This document shows positions 25,404-37,405 of a stretch of DNA of 64,000 nucleotides, in pieces; position 1 is the stretch's first letter; each line of letters opens with the position of its first letter. This DNA comes from Psettodes erumei (taxonomy: Eukaryota > Chordata > Actinopteri > Pleuronectiformes > Psettodidae), in assembly GCA_016785225.1 (NCBI GenBank), contig JAFBJZ010000635.1, positions 3,625,501 to 3,689,500 on the forward strand, written 5' to 3'. The translations under genes and the position numbers were made by a program. The notes beneath the pieces are model-generated. The model was not told the origin of the DNA and did not search any database. It worked only from the letters and a program-made list of their open reading frames with translations.

Positions 25404-26739
25404 AGTGACTTTTACAAGAGATGTTGTTTCCTTGGAATTTTTGTATTGCCCTAGAGGTGGAGGCACAGCCTTCAATTTGGAGAACTGATCTTTGTAATGG
25501 CATCTCATCAGGGTGCCTGTGAGCTGAGTTCTGTTGCGTTGGCATCATTTTTCTCTGGTTGCGGTAAAAGGTCCAAGTGTGGAATGGGATGAGGTGTCCC
25601 TGAAATTGAGTGGAGGAGGTTGATCACAGTGCTACACTTTAAACTCGTGAAGACTTTTTTTTTTTTTTTTTTTTAAATTGGCCAGTGGCAACAGCGAGTT
25701 TAGATAGTCTGATCATAAGACTGCCTGTGATGGAACTTCTCACATTGACTTTAAATACCAAACATAGCAGGAACAATTTCCTCTTCATGTTCTCTAGTGC
25801 CAGTATTAACTTTGCAATGAAGTGGCATGAAAATATGTGAACCCTATAGAATGATCTGGTTTTACCAAATGGGATCTGATTGTAATGTTAAGTTTACACA
25901 AATGCAATGTGCTTAAGCTAGTGAAACTTTTTTCCATGTATTTCTTGAACATTCTCAAACATTCAGGTGGCAAAAGTAAGTGAACCCCTAGATTAATGCT
26001 TAAATGGCTCATTTGAGACAGTAGTTGGCAAACCTGGAGTCACATGATGTAATGCATTAGGAGGTGTGAGTGGACTCATAAGTTAATTTGCATAAAGTTC
26101 AGCACATATCACAAAACTGTCTCAACAATGGAGACATTTGTTGCTGTAACTACAATAAGATAGAATACAATATGTCCTTCATTGTCCCCATGAGTGTGTC
26201 TGGGACTCAATGCTGTTGTACATACATGGCCCACGATTGCAACAACAAACACAGCACCGCTGGCAAATCAATCACAACAATAAACTGTATATGCATAAAA
26301 GTGGACACCCATCCTAGAGGATTCCACAGTGAGTTAAAGGAGATATGGAGAGCAATGTTTTGCAAACTTTTTTTTTTAGGAAGTACAAGCTATCATGACC
26401 CAAACTGAAAATAAGCCTGATCAATAAAATAAGTCTTGTCTATTGTTTACCATTTTTGGATAATTGAGAAATGAGGAAATAAAATAAACATAAGCTAGAA
26501 ACAGAACACCACAAAAAAACGCGGTTTCTTTGCCGAATCATGATGACGTCTTTCAAAATCTCCTAAATTTGCTTGGCTTTAAACTCTCACTTGCTAGTGA
26601 TTCACCACATATAACACATATTGGCCAGACTCCCTGGTTATGATTTGAGACATTAACAAAACCATATTACAAAAACATAATAGTTCTCGTATGGCCTTGC
26701 CCTGTTTGTTTTGTTTTTGCTTCTTGCCATGAGACTCTT
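25404..26739. repeat. Spacer between the zpax copies, probably transposon-derived in part
   Basis: No gene seen. Within 25,800-26,420 the motif GGCAAAAGTAAGTGAACCCC (25,968-25,987) and the stretch near 26,155-26,200 (AAGATAGAATACAATATG, CATTGTCCCC) resemble worn ends of dispersed fish repeats. I cannot name the families, and the boundaries are rough. Confidence 0.3.
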
Positions 26740-27110
26740 TACCTGGCTCATCAAGCCTGCCCTCTGTGCTGTCTGCTGCTAGCTGATTTAGCCGACGGCT
26801 AACGCTAACGTTAATGGCGGACTCACTGTGGTCTTGACCTGGGGCTAAGTAGGGGTCGCCGCTTCACCTCCATCGCGCCGGTTTCATGTACCTTCGGTTT
26901 AAATGGCCAGCTCGTCCTTCAGTAGCCGTCAGGTCTGGGGCGGTGCGTTTCTTCTACAGTAGCCGAACATCGGTGTCTGACTGCGGCTCTCCCGCCATCC
27001 AGCGGCTGCGGGTGGAGGCTTGTTTTGCGCTTTGTTGTGGTGGAAATGAGTGATTGAGTGGAGCGCCCCCCTCTGGCTCTATGGGTACTACAGACAAATA
27101 ACACTGTAGG
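26740..27110. other. Isolated GC/CpG-rich island between the convergent zpax genes
   Basis: About 370 bases clearly richer in GC and CpG than either flank, lying downstream of both zpax genes where no promoter is expected. Frames through it are short and unrecognised. It could be a promoter of an unannotated transcript or the GC-rich end of a transposon. The remainder to 27,829 holds nothing I recognise. Confidence 0.35.
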
Positions 27111-27829
27111 GACAAAATTCAGAAAAATCATTTCACAACCCCCTGCCCCTGCAACCCATCTGTGTCAGACCTTTAGGAGCAACGCCCCTGAATAACAGCT
27201 ACAAGGCATGGCAGCTTCTCAAGAGATGGTCAAGAGATGGTAAATTAAAGACCACTGCTTACTGATAAAGTTTAGAGAAAAAAACATAACCATGCAGTTT
27301 TTAAACTTAGTGATTAGCAACAAGCAAAACCTGACCAACAAATTCAGTGGAACCAAAAGTGTGGAGATGAGGGGGTCCAAATTTGGACTTGCTGCCAATA
27401 GGGACTAACACTTTCATTTTAGGACTGTTTGGTTTAAGCAGTGCCACTAAAAATTGCTCAGAAGCCTGGGTTATAAAGTAAACAGAATATTGTTTCAGTA
27501 TGTGCACACTTTATCCAAGCACCACAAATGAAGTTTTAAAGAGGCCGATAGTCAAAAACCTCTGAGGTGAAGTAAACAGTTCAAGCACTACAGGGAATCC
27601 ATAGCATGGTAGTATAATTCTCTGAACAAACAGTTTCTAAACAGCTTCTTGTAGCTGTTAAGTGTTTGTCTGCATACAAAAGTCTGTTATTGATCTGGCC
27701 AAACAGCTATGCCACTGCCCCCCCAAAAAGGGAATACATAAACTTCAGAAGTTACTGTAATAACTGGGTTGGAAAAATCAAAGCTTCAAACAAACAATTC
27801 AATGCCACATGATAGATTTTTATAAACAT

Positions 27830-30800
27830 TTATTTCGAGGCTGGAGCATTAAATAGTAGAATAGGCCCAGAGGAAAGCTGCCTTTGGTGGCTCAGGTCTG
27901 TGCTTCTTTGCTCTGGGGTGGAGGAAAACAAAAGTTTAAGATTATTCAGCAGTAATGTGTAGATTCAGATTGCTGAGTTGTACACACTTACCCCTTTTTA
28001 CTCCCTTAGTCCCTTGATGTCTTTGGCTAGTTGTGCTCAGGGAACGCACACACTGGCCTTTGCAAGCACCATTTTCTTTGCTGTTTGTGTCACAAATCAC
28101 TGCATCACAGTGGACATGGATCTGTGGACAGACAGGACTTAGCACAGAGGGCACTTCTACATCTGTAGAATGCACTGTGGCCAGTATACACATCCTTGGG
28201 AAGCATTACCTCATCTTTCAGAACCTCATTGTCTTTAGTGAAGGTGAACATCTTCATAGAGAAGCGTTTGACGTGGGATGGGATAGCAACTCTGTTGTCA
28301 TTCACAACCGGATGAAAGATAGTTGTGTAGCTGTCATCCTGGTTTTCACAGCTGTGAAAAGACACCAGTAAGTTAGACTGCCTTTATGCATCAGCATGAA
28401 AATTCAATTTAAACTCCTGGAGGGGCCATCTTTTGATCTCATCCTGTACAAATGGCTGTCATTCAAGTCATCCCTCTGATGTGTAAGTGGACTATAAATG
28501 TCATGTTCAGGCCATTTAGTTAAGGGGCCAAAGCTCAGCTAACATTGGAGATATTTTATACAAGCATTACCCATTTGCAATAATGTCCCAGCTGGGCTGA
28601 GATGTCCTGTCTTTCTGAAGAGTGGCCCAACAATTCTCCAAAATGAGCTCCAAGTTGGGGTCAGTGGACTGCATCAGCTCTACCTCAAAATACAGAGGCT
28701 GTCTCAAGTACTTCACTACTGGATAATCTTCTGCTTGGTAGAAAAGGTCATAGGATGCATCTAGAAGGAGAAGAGTTTAATTTATTTCACCCCCTCCTCA
28801 AAGAGATTATTGTCCCAGCAATCTTGTTTGTTGGAATGAAACCATCTTACCTTGGGCCAGCCTCATTTGCACCGTCAGTTCTCCCTTCCCAGTCTCCGCT
28901 GCAGGGACATGGGTTATTGGTGTATGGCTGAATGCAACAGTCTGAGTGTCGTTGACAACATAGTAGCAGGAAACCATTTGCCTGTTAAAGAATTTGGGAA
29001 GATGGTCAACTTGAAGAAAAAAGTTCATCCAGGTACAAGAGTGGATGATTCTTACCTGTACTCAGGATCAACTGGTGATGTGTACGGTGTTTTCTTGTTG
29101 GAATTCAGGCTGATCTCATTCTCATACAGCATGTAGTTGTCAAAGAACTAAAATGACAGCAGGAAGCATTTAACAAAGAGGCACTTTGACACCCATAATT
29201 AAGCTGGTAGTAACTTGCCATTGTAGTGGTCCCACAGGAATCAGCACTGAAGGAGAAATAAGCAACACGATCATCACTGTAAAGTGGTGTGCAGGACTCG
29301 TCCCTTAGAGTCAGCCAACCCGGAACAAGATGGGGCACCGATTCCACCTTCACAGCCAGAGCAGTTATTGTTCCATTTGGGTGGCATGCTTTTAAAAAAA
29401 AAAAAAAAAAAAGTCAACATCTCTAACTTCCAACAGCAGGAAGTTAATTTCTTTCAGCCATCTTACTAGTTGTTGTCAAGGGGAAATTGCAGGTCAGATA
29501 GAGATCCTCAAGCATCCAGTTGTTGTTTGGCTCCCACAGGAGCATATCAAGTCTGGCTCTGACTGAATTAGAGGTAATCATCTGCAAGACAAGAAAGTGA
29601 ATTCCTCCAGTGCAGATGGATTTAGTATGCCAGTTCATTTTTCTTATTTCCACATACCTCAAACTCTGTGTCCTTGGCAATGTATGGTATGGCAAGGCTG
29701 AAATGTGTTGCATTTTCTTGGAAGTTGTACACCTTGCCTAGCTCAGGGGTTAGCAGCTCACCCCTAATCAAGGTCTGGAAAACAGGGCCTTGATTCCCAT
29801 ATTTCACACTCACATAAAAATCAGTGTCATCACAGGTGCCAGTGAGGGTAGGGAGCACTAAAAGGGAAGGGGGAAAAAAAAAAAAAAAAAAAAAAAAGTA
29901 AAGCCACCCCTCTAAAGTTTATTTAATTCTGGAAGTAGTAATGACTTTGAACATGTTAACTCACCAACATCCTGCAGAGAAGCCTCCAAATCCACTTGGT
30001 GGGAAAATGGGGTTTCCTCAGGCAGAATAACCAACCCAAAGATCAGAGTGAGGAAGTAAGCTGTATCCAAGGGCACAGGGTTCTACATATTTAAAAAAAA
30101 AAAAAAAAAAAAAAAATCACCCAACAGCACAAGTGACATTTTGAATCAGCCATGACTCATTTCACATACATGTTTAAGGACAACATCATCATCAAAAGGC
30201 ACATGCAAAGAGAAGCTCTTTGAGCCATTAGGGAAGATGTGCTCCTGGACAGCAAAGCCTCTGGCATTGCACTCCTCAATGGTGAGAACCTCATTGGAAA
30301 AAGTGATGTTCTTGAGCACCACATCATGAAGAAAAGTTCCCAAGTGGACACTGAACATCCTGTCCTCTGGGACAGTATCTGAGGAACAGAAAGTGGAACA
30401 TTTGTACCTTTGACAAAGCTTAAAGTTTCTATTGTTTTAACCAGAAGACAGGGACTTACTGTCTTCAGTGTGGGGAGGTCTGGGCATCAGAGGGGTGGTA
30501 ATAGGGAACAAAACCTTGTATCTGGTATCTTGGGTGTCATCTGTCCAGAGCACCTCAAGCATGGGCTCCACACTGTAGGTGATGTGGTACTGGTAATCTG
30601 GGGCATGGCTCTGCAATTATTCATGGGATTTTAATAAAACATGCAAATGGACTAGTGACCCAAGTCCTGCATAGTAAATCCACACTTCCCAACCTTGTAG
30701 TAACCATCAGGTGAGCCCACTGGGATCCCAACGACAATGTGAAATTCTGTGGAGGATAGAGTGTACCCTCGTGCAACTAGCTGAGAGTTGTCCAGCTTCT

Positions 30801-30945
30801 GCCCATTGATGCCCATGTGCATCTCTAGGATTTTAAAGTTGCCATCTATCAGGGGCGTCATACGACGAGGCACGTGCCAAGAGATTACATCGTCAGTGAA
30901 GAGGACTCCACCTGTTAATGATTAAAGATAAATTAAGTGGCACAT

Positions 30946-30982
<37 letters not shown>

Positions 30983-32469
30983 CTGCACAGATTCCTTGAG
31001 TCTCACCTGTGGGACAAGCAGCTGCCAAGTTCACAACACTCAAACCATGTGGTGCCCTGTAGTATGTGCTCACCCTGAAAACCTCCATGGGGACACCAGC
31101 CACCTGAGTGGTGGGGGATAAATATTAATGAGGACTAGGGGGGAGAGGAAAAAAAAAAAAAAAAAAAAAAGTTTGTTGCTTACATCCTCAGTATACGTCT
31201 CCGCTGTATTGTATGGGCTTCGCATAACCAGACGGGTTGAGGTAGTAGTGGCAGTGTAGCCAGCTTGTTCAGCCTCACTCAGCACCATTGTAACAGGTTC
31301 TGGAGTGAAAAGTGTGATCTTCCAGATTCCATGTGCTTCGTCTGATGCCTAAAATAAAACGTCAATTTATGTCTGCTGCGCTATGGGACAGTAATGCCAA
31401 ATGGTGTCAGTTAAAACATACATCAGGCAGAGTGTTGCTCTTGGAGTCATCTTTGACATCCTGAACCTGCCCCTTGGCTTCAGCAACAGGTTTAGCCATG
31501 TTGGTTGACACCTAAGAAAGCCATAGCCAAAATTACATTCGTAGTACACATGAGAACGTTACAGCCATTGATGTACAGCAACATACCTCCATATAGTTCC
31601 TGTCGCAGAGAACCTCTCTGGCAGCCCACCGGGAGTAGCTGCATGTTTTGGTCACATCATGGCTGGCCATGTCTGACAGACTATCACCGTACATTCGGAG
31701 TCTCAAGCCAACATTAAATGTGGTATCGTACTATAAAATTAAGGGCACAGAAGTTACATTACAAATGAAAACCACATTGAGATAAGTCACTGCTTTAAGT
31801 CTTTCAGAAGCACAAAATTTGCTGTGTGCATAATATTAATCAAGTCTCCTGGGGCATGTGGACAATACTGCATGTTAACATCTACACCACATACTTTGTT
31901 GTCCACATAGCAGCCCATCAGAGATGTGTAGATTCTGGTGTTACCCCACGGGTCAGACTCCATGCTGTACCCACACTGAGCAGCCAGGCTGGGTGTCAAC
32001 ACAACATGCTGAGTGCCATCTGCAGGAAAAAAAAAAAAAAAAAGCAAATAAGAGTCACTTTCCCAACCAATTAACAGGAGCTGTTCAGAATGAATGTAGT
32101 CCAAGTTTATACACACTGATGGCTTCCACTTCAAGCTGGTTCCCCACTGCCAGAGCCTTGTCCAATGACAGCCTCATTAGATTATCCATACAGGTTGACT
32201 TTAAACCACTGCCTGTTAAAAGGAAAGGCTGGTCAGGCAGAAAGTCAACAACCCTCAAGTGATTAAGAAAATCAGTAAATTAAATCTCACTTGACTGAGA
32301 GTTGAGTTTCAGTTTTGGCCTTGCTTGACCCAAGGTGATAACTGCAGCCATCAAGAAGTTCCATAACAAACTTCAACAAAAACATAGAATTAGTCACAGT
32401 TTGGGGGGCACAAGCCATTAGTAAGAAGGGAACAAGACAATAAACTTACATGTTGAACCACCTCCTCAT
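27830..32469 (-). CDS. zpax: Zona-pellucida egg-coat protein of the ZPAX type, copy B
   Basis: Paralogue of copy A, 921 residues, same 21-exon plan and intron phases. Exons in transcript order: 32450-32469, 32291-32370, 32117-32212, 31895-32019, 31587-31730, 31422-31511, 31184-31348, 31007-31103, 30694-30911, 30460-30610, 30170-30378, 29965-30082, 29658-29857, 29467-29581, 29219-29388, 29056-29147, 28851-28981, 28571-28760, 28210-28351, 27992-28121, 27830-27912. Signal peptide MRRWFNILLWNFLMAAVITL. The ZP module is complete: TCHPNGTITALAVKVESV, ESCTPL, DSCGTT, VSCYY, then ENCWATLQKD, HCDAVICD, GACKGQC. A basic site KREQRR near the end fits a furin-type cleavage site better than copy A's. Intron 15 starts with GC (ATG/GCAAGT). 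Last residues SSGPILLFNAPASK parallel SSGPIRYLPKSK of copy A. The stop lies inside AATAAA. Confidence 0.88.
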
Positions 32470-32599
32470 CTCACAGCCTGTATGCAGCCAACAAAAGCAA
32501 AATTACAGAAGTCCAACCACTACCAGAGCTTGGCACTGAAATCCCAGCAAGGCCCACCTAGAAACCAACTCTGAAGGGAAGTGGCTGGATGCTTCTATG

Positions 32600-32725
32600 A
32601 GGCTTCAGCAGCTGTTATATATGTCACTTAATCACAATGCACAGGTGAAGCCTATCAGTGATCACACTCCTGCAGTGCACACACAGTGGGTACGCTTGAT
32701 ATATGCCCCTGTGTGCACCTGCCAG
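32600..32725 (-). promoter_or_regulatory. Candidate zpax B promoter: TATA box and E-boxes
   Basis: Upstream of the copy B start, the minus strand reads ATATATAA (complement of 32,615-32,622). Two CACCTG/CAGGTG E-boxes lie further upstream (32,642-32,647 and 32,716-32,721), and a CAGCTG lies just downstream of the TATA. Zona-pellucida genes are known targets of the oocyte bHLH factor FIGLA through E-boxes near the promoter; applying that here is inference. 32,726-33,517 shows no gene. Confidence 0.5.
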
Positions 32726-33532
32726 AAAAATCTGTATATATGCAAATAAACACGCATCGATCAGAGGTGTGTATTAAAAATAATATATTTGTTTGACATC
32801 AGAAATGTTGAACTATGCAAGAAAAACACATTGTCAAAATAATCTAGGAGTTTGGATGGATGAATGGATTACTACCTTTCTTCAAAACCATATGTAAACT
32901 TGTGAAGAGAGTTAAGTTGTGCCCAGACTCCCCATTGTTACTGGAGACTTACACTTGCTTATGGTTTGTTTATGGTCACAAACCTCCTCCCAGTGTATTC
33001 ATGATGGTGCACTAACTTTTATTACCAACTGTAAAACCATGCTTCATCATTCTACCTGGTGTGCCTGGGTCGATTAGTCTGCAATGTCCACTCTCAGGCT
33101 TATACTATGGGATACTTTCATTTATGAGGCCATTACATCTCTTATTCCAACTGAAAGAGTCTTGGGTGAGTGCAGAAAAGGAATTATCAATGCTCCGCCT
33201 GACAAAAATCCATAGAAGAGCTGCACCTAGTGGGGGGCTTAGTGAGGATGTCCTTTCATGTGTTCAAACAGCAAATGATTTTGCATTTTACAGCTGTCAT
33301 GTGACTCTCAGCTGTACATTTGTTTGTGTGACACTTAATAAAACTGGCCATCTTCAGTTTTAATAATGACATTTTAAATGTTACATTTTTCTTATTGCTC
33401 TTTTGTATTTCGTCTTCTGTTTAATGACAAAAGAAGGTAATGTACTGACAATAACTGACAGTATTGGTCAATCTCTGGTTTAACCTCCAGGCTGCAGGAT
33501 ATATAAAATATATATTCTTTATTTTGAGGTTG

Positions 33533-34794
33533 TCAGTAACCCCTGTTTATCCTCTGCTGCTGGTCCAGAAGCGTCTGTTGCAGGCTCACTTTGGCATCTT
33601 CAAACTCTGGATTGAGTTTTAATGCTTGCTGGAAGTCCCTCTTGGCATCGTCGAAAAAACCTGCAGGATAGTAAAAAATATAAATACATAAACTGTATAA
33701 CTTTATGATGTACAATTCACTGCCAGACTGGCTTGTTAGGAGTCAGCAGTTTCATTCTCTTGGCAGCATGAGCACAAAGGGCTGTCAAGCATATCATTTA
33801 GTGGATGCACAGCCCCACCTAGTGTTCCCTGAAGGACTACACCCAAGTGACTTCAATTACATGGTGATTGGTTTTAAAGCTCAATTTCATGACTAAAATA
33901 TATTACAAGCAGCAACAGACACTAAGAAACAATCACTGACATGCCACAGGGATGAATGCAGGAGTTTATTCCTGATATGCTTGAGGGAAAAGTCAGAAAT
34001 AATATCCTGGGCCTTTAAGATCTGTTCCACCATTATTTATTTATTTTATTTATTTATTTATTTTTTTTTTACAGTTTTCCCTTTCAAAAATATTTGTGCA
34101 GTTTGAAAGACTTAAATGGACTAAACTGAATTTACTGACCAGACTTACAGATGGGTGACAAAAATCGAGATTGTTTGTGATCCACATCGTTTCCATACTC
34201 CTTGGACTCCTCAAAGTATCTACTGCAACAACTTTAATTCCATTAACTATGGGTGCATCGTTGAATTTTCGGCATATGAAGTCGAGCGGAAGTCGTTTGT
34301 CTTCATCTGTTTAGTATGTATTTATGCTGATAATACACAATTATAGTTTTAATATTGGGGTTTACCTCTCGTCAAAGTTGCCTATTCTTACCCAGCCTAT
34401 AGTGAACGAGTCCTCTGTTGTAGAAAGGGATTTCAAAGTGACAGTCAGCCTGGATCGCGGAGGTGTAGTCCTCCACTGCTTCGTGAAAATCCACCCGGAG
34501 GTACTTCACCTGCCCACGGTTGTTATAAGCAGTGGCCAAACTACCAGCTTCACATCCCCTGTGAAAACATGACAGGACAGCGAGCGCACTTAAATCATAA
34601 AGGAGAGGTATAAACTGAATTGACGTTAGCTCAAGGTGGCGTGACAGCGGTCGACAACAGTCTGTTACGTTCACCTACCCGGACTGTAAACAGGAAGTGA
34701 TGAACTCTGTGTACAGCTCCTCCGCCTCTCTGAAGTTCTTCTTGTTAAACTCACAGTTGGCATGTTCAAGTATTTGGGAAATATTCTCCGCCAT
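33533..34794 (-). CDS. ttc32: TTC32, small tetratricopeptide-repeat protein
   Basis: Three exons (34679-34794, 34392-34558, 33533-33660) encode 136 residues; mammalian TTC32 has about 150. Junctions are GT-AG and in phase. It is nearly all TPR helices: ILEHANCEFNKKNFREAEEL, then ATAYNNRGQVKYLRVDFHEA, DYTSAIQADCHFEIPFYNRG and FFDDAKRDFQQALKLNPEFE, giving about three TPR units ending in a Gln-rich helix. TPRs mediate protein-protein contact; the partner of TTC32 is not known to me. The start (MAENISQ) is the first ATG in a good context and matches the family's short N-terminus. A minus-strand AATAAA (complement of 33,518-33,523) lies only ten bases past the stop. Intron 2 contains a (TTTA)n tract. 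Confidence 0.93.
34033..34070. repeat. (TTTA)n / poly(T) low-complexity tract
   Basis: About nine TTTA units running into poly(T), inside ttc32 intron 2. Confidence 0.8.
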
Positions 34795-35103
34795 GGGCAG
34801 GTTTCTGTCACTGGTTGTCGCGTTTCTCAAACACGGATGTGACGCAAGATACACAACGTCCAATCACGTTTTACTGCGTCTAGAGTAGGCGGGACTTAAC
34901 GGGCCTCAATTCCCGGTGGTGCTTACTGTGACCTTTGGACACTGTCTTCATTTTTACGTAGTAAAGAAATATAAGCGTTTCCATCTGCACCACCTCATTC
35001 TACTTAAATACATGATTTATTTTACTAACATGTACTATCATCATATACCTCAATTCACTCATTCGGTAACAGTACAACAAATATTCTTTCTCTGACTTTT
35101 CAT

Positions 35104-35158
35104 CACATCGTGCAATTTTGCACTTGTGGGACTAATAAAGGATTATCTTATCTTATCT
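35104..35158 (+). mobile_element. 3' end of a truncated non-LTR retroelement
   Basis: GCACTTGTGGGACTAATAAAGGATTATC followed by short TTATC repeats. This 3' tail with a short tandem repeat is widespread in fish genomes as the end of 5'-truncated LINE-type insertions. Only the end is recognisable and the family is not assigned. The rest of 34,795-36,070 shows the ttc32 5' flank and no clear gene; an acceptor-like site (minus strand, CTTCCTCAG) near 35,740 is unsupported. Confidence 0.45.
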
Positions 35159-36223
35159 ACCCCCTGCAATTATTCAGAACGTTTACCTTTTTAGAATCCA
35201 ATTCATAATCTTCTGTATGCTTGTACCTTTTTTTGTAAAATAGTAATATAGATCCATAGATGATTTGTTATTTAAAATATTTAACAGCAGATGGCAGCCA
35301 TGAATAAGGTCTCATTTAAACAAGCCATTGAACATACAGTGAAATCATTAGTATAACAAGTAAATGAACTATTAAAAATCAATAAAGTCCACTCAGTGGT
35401 AAATTACTGATTTTAATATTATCTTGATGATGCAAAGACAAAAATGTTTTTCATCTGAAAGGAAAGACTGGAACACTCACTGATTCAAACGTCATCCTTA
35501 CCAGTCACATGACAATATCGACCTTTGCAGCAGGAAATGCAAAACAAGGAGAACAGCTTATCAGCAAGCTGATGTGAAATTCTTAGTCAGGCTCCCAGGT
35601 GAAGAAGTCAACTGTCCTGGTGAAAAATGACAACTTAAAGAGGCAGGGGTCACACCAGAAATGTGCACTTCCCTCTTTGTGGCCCATTTATCTTCAGACT
35701 GTGTGGATGAGTTGAAGCAGATCAAACGGAGAACAGCTTTGACCCTGAGGAAGAGAAACAGAGGACACTGGTTTTTGTCAGTGCTGAGAAAATGGCAATA
35801 ACACACCCTGTGAAAATGTAGGTTCACTACTGGACATAACATCACAATAATCTAAATCAAGTTTGTTCTGCATCTCAAGAAGGAGCAAACGTTTCAGTAT
35901 TCATTAAATCACAAGAATTATATCTTTATCGTTTCACTGTATAGGTCATTAAACATCACATTTTCTTGTTTCAAATTTGAAAACCTGTCCAACAGCTAAG
36001 TACTATGCTACGATAAAACAATAAATTCACTTCCACATTTGTACAACCACATACGGTTAATTTCAAAACCCATCAGTCCATTTCTCAGACATTTATTTGG
36101 GAAAAAAAACATTTAAAATATATCCTATATGGCCATTTTGAACACACATAATTGACAAAGAACAAAGCAGCTAAAACATTGTTTGAGATACTGTTGAAGA
36201 ACAAAATTCATCCTCAACTTGTG

Positions 36224-36411
36224 TCACTTAAATTTCTTGAACAGGGAAAACATCCCACTGAATGTTATGAGTCTTTTTGACTTCTCAAAGGTGTGTGAGT
36301 CCCATTCATCTTCTTCCCCTGAAACCGCGGTGGGCTCAGCCTTCTGACCGCCTGTGTGTGTGTGGTATCCATGAAAGCCAGCGGAACAGCAAACAAACAT
36401 AAAGCAGCTGT
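36224..36411 (-). CDS. Candidate terminal coding exon of an unrecognised gene
   Basis: On the minus strand, acceptor CTTCCTTTAACCAG is followed by an open frame of about 61 codons: ..CFMFVCCSAGFHGYHTHT, then GGQKAEPTAVSGEEDEWDSH, then TFEKSKRLITFSGMFSLFKK and FK before TGA (36,224-36,226). The last 40 residues are charged with a basic amphipathic end and look coding. A nearer acceptor after the CA run (about 36,350) is an alternative start of the exon. An AATAAA (complement of 36,092-36,097) lies 127 bases past the stop. Upstream exons are uncertain; another open stretch on the same strand (36,460-36,625, with WNELAYLLEAAP) could belong. I do not recognise the protein. It sits where WDR35 lies in human, but I see no WD repeat. 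Confidence 0.35.
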
Positions 36412-37405
36412 CTGGTTAAAGGAAGGCGGGAGAGGATCCAAACCAGACTAGAGGTAAACGTTGGCATGTTGACTCTCTGCCTCACACAGACGTCGCAGAC
36501 AGAGGCGCTCTGTTGTCGGCGCCGCTTCAAGCAAATAAGCCAACTCATTCCACAGGCAACACGACGACCCCGGTCTGTTGTTTTGCTGGCAACGCTGAGG
36601 GTGTAAAAAAGACATGATGGTGATAATGGCACAAAAAGAGATGGTGGCTGACCTGAGTCATCAACTCAGGTCAATCAAATATGCAGTTCTCCCCTCTGTC
36701 AAGGGTACAGCTTCGATTTTATTTTATTTCAGACTTCAGGTGTGTTTCTGACTAAACAGAGTGAGAGGTTAGGAAGTCATTTCCCCCTGACCCCAGATGT
36801 CAAAGCGGATTGACTGATTTGAGAAGTTAAAGTGAATTATAGCACATTGTTAATAGAAATGTCACGACTGGACCATCATATTTACCTTTCTATATTGACA
36901 CAGAAATACATACATGTCACAGACATTTACAGTTAGCTGTCTAAGAGAAACAGATATAATGCCTCTTTTGTATCTACAGAAACATATTTCAGATTCTCCC
37001 AAATGATTCATGATTCCCACTGAAACATTACTCAAAATAATGGGTTCCATGGGTTTTATCATATGTTTAATGTTTACGTTGCTTGTTAGTAGTTTATGTA
37101 TTAAAGTTTGGTAAAGTCACAAATCCATATAGAAGTGTAAAAAGGCTTACATTAAGTTAGAATTTGTGTAATTTTTATGAAATCAAACCATATTTTTTAA
37201 TACTATTGGCTCATTATTGTATTTATATCCATATAGTGGCTTCTGATTGTTTTCACAGGCCAAAGGATTCAAAGGAGAAGATGTGTGCATTTAACCCCAC
37301 ATTAATTTCTTCTCACCGTTTAGAGATACTTATAATTGTCAGTGTTACTCTCTAGTTAAGAGTTTATAAAAACAAAAAGTGCACCGCAAAATCCTGTATG
37401 ATTAT
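36412..37405. other. Intergenic, mostly AT-rich
   Basis: Holds the possible upstream exon noted for the 36.2 kb candidate and a 9-base perfect inverted repeat with an AP-1-like TGAGTCA at 36,650-36,672. 36,900-37,405 is AT-rich with no supported feature. The matn3 3' UTR probably ends at the minus-strand AATAAA (complement of 37,406-37,411). Confidence 0.4.
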
